DNA of 64,000 nt from Flavobacterium pectinovorum (GCF_006438875.1 NZ_RCZH01000004.1:62001-126000); one strand, 5' to 3'; positions 9,061 through 17,879 are shown, counted from the first letter of the stretch. A program made the numbers and translations. The notes: generated from the letters alone by a model not told the origin.

Positions 9061-10068
9061 ATGAACAAAATACCTTTTTTTATAGCGTTACTTTGCCTTT
9101 TTACCAATTGCAGCAAAGATGACAACCAAGGAGATGATTCGCCGCAATACAGTTATTATTACCCAACAGAAGAAACTTCTATTACTGCCGCTAAAATTGG
9201 AACCGGAACCGGAACATTAGACCCAAAAGGAATTACAATTGCAAACAACAAATTGTACGTTTGTAATGGTGATGTTCTGGAAATTTTTGACGCACTGACA
9301 TTAGCGCATCTCAAAACAATCACAGCTTATACAAAAGGAACAACTACAATTCCGTTTACCAAACTTTCTTCGGTTAGTGTTGATAGCGGACGTATTTATA
9401 TCGGAAGCGTTGATTCAAGACTTTTTGTAATGGACGAAGCTACAAATGCCGGAATTAATACGGTTGGAAACGGTCAATGGTGGAATACTTTTGTACACGT
9501 TTTTGGAGTTATCGTCAAAGACGGATTAGTATTTGTAAAAGAAAAAAATACTACTATTAAGGTTTTTGAAACGACACAAATCACTGAAACCAGCAATTGG
9601 GATCTAAAACCAATTGCGCTGTTAAATACCTTAAACGGTTACGATCAGGTTTATTCTTTGGATGTTGAAGACGGAAATTTAGTCGTTGCAGGAAGAGATG
9701 CTAAAAGTTATTTGTATTACAAAATTGCCGCTATTAAAGCCAATGCTGCAGCTTCACTTACAGAACCTTTAAAACCAACAAATACTACTTTTGAGGCTAA
9801 ACCTATTGCATTGCACTTTAGCAAAGATTGGGCAATTACATCCGAAACCGTTGGAAGTTTAAACTATTTGCGTCTGTATCCTAAAGCAGAATTTCTAGAC
9901 AAAAAATACAATGCAAGAGTGAATGTTTCTGATATTATGGGACAAAATCCTTTTGGAACTATTGTTAGTACAGCGCAACTTAATGATCGCCTTTTCTTGT
10001 CTGATAATACAAATCAAAAAATAAGAATTATTAAACTTAATCAATCCACAATTACAGAACATAAATAG
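9061..10068 (+). CDS. Secreted lipoprotein with YncE-like beta-propeller repeats
   Basis: The start is taken at ATG 9061, which yields a lipoprotein signal (MNKIPFFIALLCLFTNCSKDD) with the cysteine followed by Ser-Lys-Asp-Asp. A longer form would begin before the stop of the upstream gene. The 335-residue protein has repeated strands such as GITIANNKLYVCNGD and VSVDSGRIYIGS, like NHL/YncE propellers. It is probably anchored in the outer membrane and partnered with the preceding metalloprotease, but no substrate can be read from the sequence. Confidence 0.65.
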   Translation: MNKIPFFIALLCLFTNCSKDDNQGDDSPQYSYYYPTEETSITAAKIGTGTGTLDPKGITIANNKLYVCNGDVLEIFDALTLAHLKTITAYTKGTTTIPFTKLSSVSVDSGRIYIGSVDSRLFVMDEATNAGINTVGNGQWWNTFVHVFGVIVKDGLVFVKEKNTTIKVFETTQITETSNWDLKPIALLNTLNGYDQVYSLDVEDGNLVVAGRDAKSYLYYKIAAIKANAAASLTEPLKPTNTTFEAKPIALHFSKDWAITSETVGSLNYLRLYPKAEFLDKKYNARVNVSDIMGQNPFGTIVSTAQLNDRLFLSDNTNQKIRIIKLNQSTITEHK

Positions 10069-10094
10069 ACTTTATTCTATAATTTTCAATACTC

Positions 10095-10128
10095 AAAAGG
10101 GAATAGTTTCATAGCTATTCCCTTTTTA
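10095..10128 (+). terminator. Rho-independent terminator
   Basis: A perfect 12 bp stem (10095-10106 against 10115-10126) with an 8-nt loop is followed by Ts. It ends the two-gene lipoprotein unit. Confidence 0.9.
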
Positions 10129-10441
10129 TTTTAAAGTAATTTAAGAAACTTATCTTTATGAAAATTAGACAATTGTAAATGCCGAATTAAAAATAAATGG
10201 TAACTTTTCATGCTTTTTTAAGACAAATATATTTGTATTATACGATCACTAAAAGTTCTACTTAACACGCGGAACCATAGATTTTATGTGTAAAAAAGCA
10301 AACAAAAAGAAACATATTTCTTTCGCATAGCGCTCTATGTGCATTTAAATAAGTAAAACGCCTTTTTTTGAGCGCATAGGATCTATGTATCTATGTGTTT
10401 AAATTAATATAGCCAATGCAGTTCCAAATATCAAAAAAACA
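10129..10441. repeat. Intergenic region with dispersed ctatgtg-type repeat
   Basis: No gene is seen. The right part (about 10320-10405) contains repeated short words related to TCTATGTGTTTAAA and GCGCATAG. The same words recur before 34,820 and 45,460 and, reversed, near 37,245, so this belongs to a dispersed intergenic repeat family. The promoter of the AraC-type gene must lie here but was not pinned down. Confidence 0.45.
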
Positions 10442-11320
10442 ATGACAACAGATATCATAGAATTAAACAACTTTATTGTTTTAATCGAACAATCTAATAC
10501 TTCTAAAACTTTTGTTCAGAAGTGTGAAATTGAAGGCGATGCAGTTGGTTTTGCTTTTTATGGTTCGGGAAATGTCGAGTTAGAAATCAAGCATAACAAT
10601 CAAACCAAATATCTAACGAATACAACCGGTTTGGCGATTTGTTTTTTTGGAAATCAAAAAGTAGAATTCGCACATAAAATAGAACCCCACAAACCCTTGC
10701 AATCCATCAGTATTTTTACAAAACCTGAAAAACTGCATTATTTGCCTCAGGCCGAAAAAGAAATCTTCGAAAATCACCTTCCGGAATTACTAAACCCGAA
10801 AGAACATTTTGTAGAAGGTCCGTCTTTTTATATGACGCTTGATATGCAATTGGCAGTCCAAAAAATCTTCAATACCACCTATACCGGCAATACCAGATTA
10901 TTGTTTCTAAAAAGTCAGATCAATGAACTCCTCGCCCATTTCTTTGCACTTTTAGCAACAGGAACAAAAATTGACTTTTCAGAAATAGACAAAAACAAAC
11001 TGTATAAAGCCAAAGAAATTGTAACCAATAGTTATTCAAAACCACCTTCGATTACGCAATTATCGCAAATGGTAGGTTTGAATAGTAATAAACTAAAGAA
11101 GAATTTCAAAGAACTTTTTGGCATTCCTGTTTTTAAATATGTTCAGGAAGAACGACTTCATAAAGCGTATGAATTACTCCGCGAAAGCGAAAAAACGGTA
11201 CAGGAATCGGCTTGGGAAGTGGGTTATGAAAGTTTAAGTTCATTTTCGAATGCCTTTCATAAAAAATTCGGAATGCGTCCAAATGAAGTTCGGCAACAAT
11301 TCCTTTCAAACAAATCTTAA
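10442..11320 (+). CDS. AraC family transcriptional regulator
   Basis: The protein has 292 residues. The C-terminal 100 residues form the double helix-turn-helix of AraC/XylS regulators: the first helix pair around ITQLSQMVGLNSNKLKKNF, then the second around VQESAWEVGYESLSSFSNAF, ending in the usual FGMRPNEVRQQF. The N-terminal 180 residues probably bind a ligand, but no known domain is clear. It is 71 bp upstream of an NmrA-like oxidoreductase gene on the same strand, a common pairing of regulator and target in Flavobacteria. Control of that neighbour is inferred. Confidence 0.9.
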   Translation: MTTDIIELNNFIVLIEQSNTSKTFVQKCEIEGDAVGFAFYGSGNVELEIKHNNQTKYLTNTTGLAICFFGNQKVEFAHKIEPHKPLQSISIFTKPEKLHYLPQAEKEIFENHLPELLNPKEHFVEGPSFYMTLDMQLAVQKIFNTTYTGNTRLLFLKSQINELLAHFFALLATGTKIDFSEIDKNKLYKAKEIVTNSYSKPPSITQLSQMVGLNSNKLKKNFKELFGIPVFKYVQEERLHKAYELLRESEKTVQESAWEVGYESLSSFSNAFHKKFGMRPNEVRQQFLSNKS

Positions 11321-11391
11321 TTCTTTTCAGACAAATGATTCTTTTTTAATGGCTGCAACTTTGTGTCAGTAATCAATTAAAAACTATCATC

Positions 11392-12219
11392 ATGAAAAAC
11401 ACCAAAATTTTAGTCTTGGGTTCCAACGGAAAAACAGGACGTAGAGTAGTCGAAAGATTAGAACAAGTAGAGAATATCGAAATTCGTTTGGGTTCCCGAA
11501 AGGAGAAAATTCCATTTGATTGGGAAAAACCGGAAACCTGGGAAGCAGTTCTTCAGGATATAGATTCGGTTTATATTACTTTTCAACCTGATTTAGCAAT
11601 TCCCTCCGCAGAAGATTCAATTGAAAATTTCACCAATCTTGCCACAAAATTAGGGGTTCAAAAAATGGTTTTACTTTCCGGAAGAGGCGAAAAAGAAGCG
11701 CAAATTTGTGAGGAAATCGTAAAGCAAAATGCCAAAAACTGGACGATTGTTCAGGCAAGCTGGTTCAATCAAAACTTTAGCGAAAGCTTCTTTTTAGATC
11801 CAATTTTAGCCGGAATCGTAGCTTTGCCAAGAGCAGAAGCATTGGAGCCTTTTACAGATGCTAATGATATTGCCGATGTTGTTACGGCGGCGCTTCTCGA
11901 AGATAAACACAACGAACAAACGTATGAATTAACAGGTCCAAGATTATTAACTTTCAAACAAGTCATAAAAGAAATTGCTGAGGTTACTGGCCGAAACATC
12001 ACTTTTCAGCCTTTAACTTTACAAGAATACAACCAAATGCTACAAGAATACCAAGTTCCGGAAGATCACATTTGGCTAATAAATTACCTCTTCGAACAAG
12101 TCTTAGACGGCAGAAATTCAACTATAACATTCGACATCGAAAAAGTTTTGGGCAGGAAAGCAAAAGATTTTTCCGCTTTCGCGAAAGAAACAGCCCAAAC
12201 CGGAATCTGGAATTCTTGA
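11392..12219 (+). CDS. NmrA-like NAD(P)-binding oxidoreductase
   Basis: The 275-residue protein begins with an atypical short-chain dehydrogenase fold: the dinucleotide motif GSNGKTG (residues 10-16), then a stretch giving LLSGRGEKEA where classic enzymes have a catalytic Tyr-x3-Lys. Proteins of this NmrA/quinone reductase-like group bind NAD(P) and act as redox sensors or reductases of small electrophiles. The C-terminal region (TGRNITFQPLTLQEYNQMLQ) is typical of these enzymes. It follows the AraC regulator. The substrate is unknown. Confidence 0.85.
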   Translation: MKNTKILVLGSNGKTGRRVVERLEQVENIEIRLGSRKEKIPFDWEKPETWEAVLQDIDSVYITFQPDLAIPSAEDSIENFTNLATKLGVQKMVLLSGRGEKEAQICEEIVKQNAKNWTIVQASWFNQNFSESFFLDPILAGIVALPRAEALEPFTDANDIADVVTAALLEDKHNEQTYELTGPRLLTFKQVIKEIAEVTGRNITFQPLTLQEYNQMLQEYQVPEDHIWLINYLFEQVLDGRNSTITFDIEKVLGRKAKDFSAFAKETAQTGIWNS

Positions 12220-12613
12220 AAAAATTAGCCGCGAGGGCACTAAGACACAAAGTTTATTTTGTTTGAGGTTTTAGTATTTCACACAAAATAACCACAATAT
12301 TTGTCATTGCGATTTCTATGATAAAATCAAAACTTTATTTGTTTCAGCTGACTAGAATCCATTGCTACAACAAAAATTCATTCCGCTGGATTTTTTAGGC
12401 AGTTCCACAGGAACAAAATATATTGTAGGGATGGATTTTAATCCATCATTCGCAATCAAAACCCAATCTTGTCCTTGCGAGTAACGAAGCAACCACACTA
12501 ATAATTAAAATAAAACTTGATTTAGCAAATGAGATTGCTTCGTTCCTCGCAAAGACAAGATTACAAATAAAAATCCGCGTAAATCCGTTCAATCTGTACA
12601 ATCGATGGGCCAT
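12220..12613. repeat. Intergenic repeats with a long inverted pair
   Basis: No gene is seen. Positions 12465-12492 and 12535-12562 form a 28 bp inverted repeat with two mismatches, built on words like TTGCGAGGAACGAAGCAATC that occur in many bacterial intergenic repeats. To its left is a copy of the ATTGTAGGGATGGATT element that recurs at 46,978 and 47,224. A word related to GAGGGCACTAAGACACAAAG lies just after the oxidoreductase stop. Confidence 0.7.
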
Positions 12614-12648
12614 AAAAAAAGCTTGTCCACAACAGACAAGCTTTTAAT
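12614..12648 (-). terminator. Rho-independent terminator of the MFS operon
   Basis: AAAAGCTTGTC (12617-12627) pairs perfectly with GACAAGCTTTT (12635-12645). On the minus strand the hairpin is followed by a T run, matching the direction of the efflux operon that ends at 12668. Confidence 0.85.
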
Positions 12649-12667
12649 TCTTAAAAGAAATATTAGA

Positions 12668-13924
12668 TTATATCGTTACTTCTTTCGCTTCAGTATCTTT
12701 CGATTTCACCAATTGATTTACTCTCCAGATCAAAAACACAGTACAAAGTGTAATTACCGCAATTACATATCCTAGTATATCATAGTTCTCTATCGGAGAC
12801 GTTTTTGTTTTTTGATGCACAATAAATCCGGCACAAACCGCTGCGATTCCACCAGCAATTTGCTGCAGAGAAGACGAAATCGACATATAAGCGCCACGAT
12901 CTTCCAATCCAGGAATAGCTGTATTAAGCGTAGTTGCAGGAATCATACGACTCATAATTCCCATGAACAAAATCATATTGATCACTACAATTTCCCATAG
13001 TGGAATTGGATTTAAATTCGTATAAATTAAAATCATAATGATAGAAAGTATAGAACCCGCTGCAAACAATTTGAACTTGCTTATTTTATCACTTAACTTT
13101 CCGACCAAAGGCATTATAAAAAGAACCGAAAGTCCTGTAAAGAAAAATACCATAGGCAATTCGAGTTGGCTAATATGGATATTATTGACTAAAAAAGCAC
13201 TTCCAAAAGGCTGTAACATAAAACCTCCAACCGAAAGGAAAGCAATAGAAGCAAAACCAACCTGATATCGTTTATTGCTCAAAGTATGCCAAAGATGTAA
13301 AAACGGACTTTTGTCTGATTGTACTTCTAAATGTTTGATGATTGGCTCCATTTGCGTAATAATCCCAATCAGAATTAAGACTCCTAAAACGGTAATCATG
13401 ATAAATGCTGAATGCCAACCCCAGTTATTAGCAAAATACAATCCAACCGGAATTCCTAAAATCTGACTGGTGGCAAAAGCCATTTGTATGAAACCCATAA
13501 CGCGTCCTCTTTGGTGAATTACGAATAAATCCGTTACAATCGCCAAAGAAACGGAGCCAATTACGCCGCCAAATAGTCCGGTAACGATTCTTGCCATCAA
13601 CAACATCGTATAACTTGTTGAAAGTGCACAGAAAACAGTACCAATGATGAATCCGGTATAGAAGAAGATTAAAAGTTTTTTTCGGTCAAATTTATCAGCA
13701 AAACCCGCCGCCATTAATCCCGAAATTCCGGCACTAAAAGCATATGCAGAAACCGCAAAACCAAAGTTTGCAGTTGTCATATTCATGGTTTTCATTAAGA
13801 TATCTCCCAGCGGAGAAATAACCATAAAATCAAGGATAACAGTAAATTGTAAAAGCGCTAATATCGCAATAATGATTTTTTGGCGTGAAGTAAATGCGGG
13901 GCTGTCCCCAATAGTTTTTTCCAT
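12668..13924 (-). CDS. MFS transporter, drug efflux type (DHA1)
   Basis: This 418-residue protein has about 12 hydrophobic segments. It carries the MFS motif A-like loop GFADKFDRKK between helices 2 and 3 and a motif C-like segment in helix 5 (ILGIPVGLYFANNWGWHSAF). The family exports small molecules with proton coupling at the inner membrane. It is the last gene of a minus-strand operon, 22 bp after a 75-residue protein gene, which itself follows a TetR regulator. Regulation by that TetR protein is therefore likely. The substrate cannot be told from sequence. Confidence 0.9.
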   Translation of the reverse strand: MEKTIGDSPAFTSRQKIIIAILALLQFTVILDFMVISPLGDILMKTMNMTTANFGFAVSAYAFSAGISGLMAAGFADKFDRKKLLIFFYTGFIIGTVFCALSTSYTMLLMARIVTGLFGGVIGSVSLAIVTDLFVIHQRGRVMGFIQMAFATSQILGIPVGLYFANNWGWHSAFIMITVLGVLILIGIITQMEPIIKHLEVQSDKSPFLHLWHTLSNKRYQVGFASIAFLSVGGFMLQPFGSAFLVNNIHISQLELPMVFFFTGLSVLFIMPLVGKLSDKISKFKLFAAGSILSIIMILIYTNLNPIPLWEIVVINMILFMGIMSRMIPATTLNTAIPGLEDRGAYMSISSSLQQIAGGIAAVCAGFIVHQKTKTSPIENYDILGYVIAVITLCTVFLIWRVNQLVKSKDTEAKEVTI

Positions 13925-13946
13925 ATAAATTGGTTATTTTTTTTGA

Positions 13947-14174
13947 TTAAGATAATTCCTGGCATTCGTGACCAAACTCATTGATCATATCGATAATGGC
14001 ATCAGGTTTTAATACATCCGAAACGACACGAAGCACGCAATCAACATCTTCATGATCGATGCTCCATTGTTGTATATCCGAATGATTATCCAGTGTTTTA
14101 TGCATCTCGCAGTCTGGATTTCTTTGTTTAATATTCGTTTTAAAAACGTGTATGGTATTCAAATTTGCTTCCAT
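13947..14174 (-). CDS. Small HMA-like fold protein of the efflux operon
   Basis: The product has 75 residues. Its pattern (TIHVFKTNI near the N-terminus, a central stretch WSIDHEDVDCVLRV, then a terminal helix) resembles small ferredoxin-like/HMA proteins. However, the CxxC metal site is missing: the expected loop reads NPDCEMHK with a single cysteine. It lies 6 bp after the TetR gene and 22 bp before the MFS gene, so the three are co-transcribed. A sensor or chaperone role for the exporter is only inference. Confidence 0.6.
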   Translation of the reverse strand: MEANLNTIHVFKTNIKQRNPDCEMHKTLDNHSDIQQWSIDHEDVDCVLRVVSDVLKPDAIIDMINEFGHECQELS

Positions 14175-14180
14175 AATTTT

Positions 14181-14777
14181 TCATGGTTTTAAAGCTTTAA
14201 TTGTACCGGTAAAAGCTTCTTTCATAATTTCCTTGGTAAGTTTAAAGGGTCTTCCTCCCATACTCTTACCCTCAGTATGCATGTTCAACAATGTGTATAA
14301 CGGTCCGTAAGCGACAGACCAAAAAGCCTCAAATGTCATCGGAATTAGTTCGTTATTACGAAGTCCGTTATCCATAAACTCATTCATAATCTTTCTAAAA
14401 TCTGCAAACTCTTTAATAGAATCCAGAATAGTTTCTGAATGAGGCGAATGTTTTATGATCTCAAAAAATGCAACTTCTTTCGGATACTTCATGGTAAAGT
14501 TGGCGCGGTTTTCCCACTGTTTCCATAAACCTTCCTCAAATGACATTTCGGACGAAAAATCTTTTACTGTACCGGTAAAAAACTTCAGCGCAATAATGGC
14601 ACCTATTTTTTGGATCAAATCATCTTTGTCTTTGTAATAAATATAGAGCGTGCCAACAGAAATCGAACAAGCTTTCGCCAACTTGTTCATACTGAAACCC
14701 TGGAATCCGTCCCGTACAATTTGATCAATTGCCATTTCGATTACCAATTTTTCTTTGTCTACATCTCTTACTCTCAT
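14181..14777 (-). CDS. TetR/AcrR family regulator of the efflux operon
   Basis: The N-terminal helix-turn-helix reads FSMNKLAKACSISVGTLYIYYKDKDDLIQKI, the standard TetR pattern; the rest (about 130 residues) is the ligand and dimerisation domain. I choose ATG 14777. A TTG at 14795 could extend it by 6 residues, but that codon lies inside the -7 box TATCTTTG, so it cannot be in the mRNA. It heads the operon with the small protein and the MFS pump. A palindrome overlapping the promoter suggests autorepression relieved by the pump's substrate. Confidence 0.88.
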   Translation of the reverse strand: MRVRDVDKEKLVIEMAIDQIVRDGFQGFSMNKLAKACSISVGTLYIYYKDKDDLIQKIGAIIALKFFTGTVKDFSSEMSFEEGLWKQWENRANFTMKYPKEVAFFEIIKHSPHSETILDSIKEFADFRKIMNEFMDNGLRNNELIPMTFEAFWSVAYGPLYTLLNMHTEGKSMGGRPFKLTKEIMKEAFTGTIKALKP

Positions 14778-14792
14778 ACTGATTATTTTTGA

Positions 14793-14831
14793 CAAAGATA
14801 AAATAATAAATGAATGAACATTCTTTTATTT
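14793..14831 (-). promoter_or_regulatory. Promoter and putative TetR operator of the efflux operon
   Basis: On the minus strand TATCTTTG (14793-14800) matches the Bacteroidetes -7 consensus TANNTTTG. Immediately upstream is an imperfect palindrome centred on 14817-14818 (TGAATG-aa-CATTC plus AT-rich extensions), placed where bound TetR would block RNA polymerase. Confidence 0.65.
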
Positions 14832-14911
14832 ATTATTTTTTTTATTGAATAATAACATTGACAAATCCGACAGATTTAGAAATAAAGTTTTAAATAATCT
14901 TGATATGAAAA

Positions 14912-15106
14912 ACTTAGCCAATGGATTAAACCGTTGGTTAAACAATATATTACGATTCGTTTTCCATGGTTGAAACCACGGGCTAAGTGAAATATAATAC
15001 AGCTAATTATGAAAATGATTGCACTAGCCCCGATAGAAGTGGAAATCCTTTTGTGCCGGGGTTCGGCACAAAAGATTGTAACGCATAGCGGGATTAGCTC
15101 CTAAAA
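14912..15106. repeat. Two adjacent palindromic intergenic repeats
   Basis: At 14912-14988 the words ACTTAGCC and GGGCTAAGT bound a hairpin with inner CCATGG-type pairs. At 15024-15106 a second element has an outer partial pair (TAGCCCCG against CGGGATTA) and an inner strong hairpin CTTTTGTGCCG (15048-15058) / CGGCACAAAAG (15064-15074). A second copy of the latter, inverted, lies at 16912-16992 on the other side of the glycosyltransferase gene. No protein gene is seen in 14832-15130. Confidence 0.8.
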
Positions 15107-15130
15107 AAAACAAAATTGTTTTACTCCATA

Positions 15131-15160
15131 AAAAAACTCCTGCTCGAAAGAACAGGAGTT
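15131..15160 (-). terminator. Rho-independent terminator of the glycosyltransferase gene
   Basis: AACTCCTG (15135-15142) pairs with CAGGAGTT (15153-15160). Reading the minus strand, a run of Ts follows, 46 bp after the stop codon of the gene ending at 15206. Confidence 0.85.
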
Positions 15161-15205
15161 GCAAAAAAAACAAATCAAATTTCTATTTTTTTAATTACAA
15201 TTATC

Positions 15206-16663
15206 TTAGACTAAACCTCTTGTCAGCCAGCCTCTTTTATTGGCGGTAACAATGGCGTAGGGTGTGATCCAGAACAAACTGAAGGTGTAAAAAACGCTAT
15301 AAGAATACGCCCAAAGCGAATCTGCAAGATTGTATCTCTTAGCATAAAACAACACTGGAAAACTCGATACAATTAAGATCCCCAATAATGTAGAACTCAA
15401 AAATAATAAGGGATGCATGGCGATAAAAACAAACATAAAAATCATAAACGGATACGCCATAACAATTTTCAATGATTGGTTCAGCCACAAAAGTCTGGCA
15501 CCAAATTTAGATCCTTCTCTAAAATCTGTAAAAACATATTTCGCCATAGCAATATTCTCACGTACATTACTTCTACTCCATCTGATAAACATTTTGTACA
15601 ATCCCGTATATTCTTCCGGAACGTTCGTAAGCACATAAGCATTTCTCTGAAACAATACATGTTGTCCTTGTTTCAAAATCATATTCGTCATCGCACGATC
15701 TTCGCCAATATCAGACGGTTGTCCCATAAAAGTCTGGTTGATCCATTCATCCAGGCAAGCAAAAACTGAAGTTTTACGATATGCTGCTGCCGCTCCCGGA
15801 GTACAAAGAACAGAACCTAATTTACTTTCTGCCGAACGCATAAATTCAAAACTCATTACGAAACTCACATTAAGCATTTTTGGCAAAATTGCTTTTTTAC
15901 TGTTCAATACATGAACATTTCCTGCAACTGCACCACATTTTTCATCCACCACAAACGGACTTACTAAATTACGTAAAGTATCTTTTTTCACGATCGAATC
16001 ACTATCAACCGTTACAAAAATCTCTCCCATTCCCAATTCAAAACCACGGTGAAGAGCGTGACGTTTTCCTGCATTTTCAGGTTGTTGAAAAATTGTCAAA
16101 CGATCTCCCAATTTTATTTTGGCTTGTTGCATCCAGTACCAGGTATCATCTTTACTACCGTCATCAACGGCTAAAATTTCTAATTTATGAGCGGGAAAAT
16201 CACTTTCTGCCAAACTCAATAAAGTATCCCAAACCAGTTTTCCCTCGTTATACGCAGGAACAATTACCGTAACGGTTGGCAACATTTCATCCGAAACAGA
16301 TTCGATTGGTTTGTATTTAATAAACAAGTATAAATTATACAGAAAAACTCCCGTCTGAAAGAAAAACAGCAAACCTGCTACCACCAAAAACGGAAATCCC
16401 CAGTTAGAGTTCATTCTATCAAGCTGAAACTGATCAAAGTCTGATTGTAAATAATATACGGAGTACGCCCCCACAAACAGTAAGACAAAGGTACTTACGA
16501 GTACAAATAAGCCAAACTTACTTTTGGTGCGCTCACTTACTTTTTTTGTTGCTACATTGTCATTACTAATACGAAAAATGGAACTATTTAAGGCATGTCC
16601 AGCGTTATCGCTATTGGTATTTGAAGTATAAAATTGTTCTGAAGTTAAGGTTTCACTTTTCAT
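15206..16663 (-). CDS. Membrane-bound processive glycosyltransferase family 2
   Basis: The 485-residue protein starts with a 50-residue cytosolic tail, then two membrane helices (about 51-72 and 90-115). The GT2 domain follows, with VIVPAYNE (134-141), DDGSKDD (167-173), the DxD-type DSDS (220-223), the acceptor motif GEDRAM (320-325) and FIRW (359-362) equivalent to QxxRW. Three or four helices end the protein. This arrangement matches poly-N-acetylglucosamine, hyaluronan or cellulose-type synthases that polymerise and export a polysaccharide. No cluster of polysaccharide genes is adjacent, so the product is unknown. It stands alone between two inverted copies of a palindromic repeat. Confidence 0.88.
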   Translation of the reverse strand: MKSETLTSEQFYTSNTNSDNAGHALNSSIFRISNDNVATKKVSERTKSKFGLFVLVSTFVLLFVGAYSVYYLQSDFDQFQLDRMNSNWGFPFLVVAGLLFFFQTGVFLYNLYLFIKYKPIESVSDEMLPTVTVIVPAYNEGKLVWDTLLSLAESDFPAHKLEILAVDDGSKDDTWYWMQQAKIKLGDRLTIFQQPENAGKRHALHRGFELGMGEIFVTVDSDSIVKKDTLRNLVSPFVVDEKCGAVAGNVHVLNSKKAILPKMLNVSFVMSFEFMRSAESKLGSVLCTPGAAAAYRKTSVFACLDEWINQTFMGQPSDIGEDRAMTNMILKQGQHVLFQRNAYVLTNVPEEYTGLYKMFIRWSRSNVRENIAMAKYVFTDFREGSKFGARLLWLNQSLKIVMAYPFMIFMFVFIAMHPLLFLSSTLLGILIVSSFPVLFYAKRYNLADSLWAYSYSVFYTFSLFWITPYAIVTANKRGWLTRGLV

Positions 16664-17070
16664 ATGACACTACTTTTGATTGCTATGTATGGGCTTTTAT
16701 TTAAAATTGCTTTCCTTCCGATTTCATTTTTTTAATTTTCGGAAAGGAATTCACATATTCCCATTTTGCAAGCCACGTGCCATAATCACTTTTTACTGGA
16801 TTCTAGCGATTTAGCTTTTTTGAGTAGTTTTTGAGTGTGTAATTATTATACGTTTTGGTATACAGGATACAGATTTTATTGGGGTTTGGGAGGTTTTTGA
16901 GTTGAGGTTTTAGGAGCTATTTCCTGCTGTCCTTCCAATCTTTTGTGCCGAACTCCGGCACAAAAGGATTTTCCCTCCCATCAGGGCTAGGGCTTTTAGG
17001 GTTCACTAGGCTTTTTTGAATAAAATGAACTATCGAAAATTGAACTAATTTTATTGACTAACAGATTAAT
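16664..17070. repeat. Intergenic region with inverted copy of the palindromic repeat
   Basis: No gene is seen. At 16912-16992 an inverted copy of the 15024-15106 element contains the hairpin CTTTTGTGCCG (16940-16950) / CGGCACAAAAG (16956-16966). The left part must hold the promoter of the glycosyltransferase gene, but no clear -7 box was found. Confidence 0.75.
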
Positions 17071-17403
17071 ATGAACACGGGAGAAATACTTATATATCAA
17101 AATCAGAAAGGCAATATTAAAATCGATGTGCGACTTGAAGAAAAAACAGTTTGGCTAACTCAAGACCAAATGGCACAATTATTTGGAAAAGCCAAATCTA
17201 CTATTAATGAACATATTAAAAATATTTTTGAAGAAGGAGAACTTCAGGAAAGCTTGTGTATGCACAAATTCGGAAATTCCGAATTTGTGCAAAAAGCGCC
17301 TAATTTTTACAATCTTGATGTCATAATTTCTGTAGGTTACAGAGTAAAATTGCATCGAGGAACGCAATTTCGTATTTGGGCAACCCTGCGATTAAAAGGA
17401 TAA
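17071..17403 (+). pseudogene. Truncated RhuM family protein
   Basis: The 110 residues match the N-terminus of the RhuM virulence-protein family: GEILIYQNQKGN, VRLEEKTVWLTQDQMAQLF, INEHIKNIFEEGEL and FYNLDVIISVGYRV...GTQFRIWA are hallmark stretches. Full-length members are roughly three times longer; here translation stops soon after RIWATLRLKG. The fragment is therefore a remnant. It sits at the left edge of an accessory stretch with other broken genes. RhuM function is poorly defined, so nothing more can be said of its role. Confidence 0.8.
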
Positions 17404-17438
17404 ATTGTAATTATCATAAAAAGAACAAAACAAAAACC

Positions 17439-17867
17439 CTATTTCCCTTTCAATAATTTTTCTAAATATTCAACTTTTTCTTTTTCTCCCTGAACCAAAC
17501 GCTCATAAAGTTTTTTATTTTCTTCATAAGCTTCAATCAATTTATCTAAAGGATTGAATGTGGGTTGAAAATTCACAGAACTTGAAATCAATGTTGAGCT
17601 ATCACTACTTGTGTTATGATAAGTATTTGAAATTATATTAAAAACAGATTCATCACTATAATTTTTTATTGCTTCAACAGAAACACCTAATACTTCAGCT
17701 ATTGCTTTAAGTTTTTCTTCATCAATACTTTCGCTCGCTTCAATATTAGATATAGATTGTTGACTTATACCAATTGCCTCGGCCAAAGTCTCTTGCTTCA
17801 TATCACGTAACTCTCTGATTCGGCTAATATTTCTGCCTATATGTTTTGGTTTTGTTGCTGTACTCAT
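17439..17867 (-). CDS. XRE family transcriptional regulator
   Basis: This 142-residue protein has an N-terminal Cro/cI-type helix-turn-helix: ISRIRELRDMKQETLAEAIGISQQSISNIE, residues about 14-43. A Ser/Thr-rich linker follows, then a C-terminal coiled-coil helix (LDKLIEAYEENKKLYERLVQGEKEKVEYLEKLL), which probably mediates oligomerisation. A -7 box TATCTTTG lies directly before the ATG, implying an almost leaderless transcript. It is a widespread type of regulator in Flavobacteria. No target is visible, though the RiPP cluster starts 380 bp away in the opposite direction. Confidence 0.85.
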   Translation of the reverse strand: MSTATKPKHIGRNISRIRELRDMKQETLAEAIGISQQSISNIEASESIDEEKLKAIAEVLGVSVEAIKNYSDESVFNIISNTYHNTSSDSSTLISSSVNFQPTFNPLDKLIEAYEENKKLYERLVQGEKEKVEYLEKLLKGK

Positions 17868-17871
17868 ACTT

Positions 17872-17879
17872 CAAAGATA
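17872..17879 (-). promoter_or_regulatory. -7 promoter box of the XRE gene
   Basis: TATCTTTG on the minus strand matches TANNTTTG and ends only 4 nt before the ATG at 17867, so the mRNA would have almost no leader. Confidence 0.5.
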
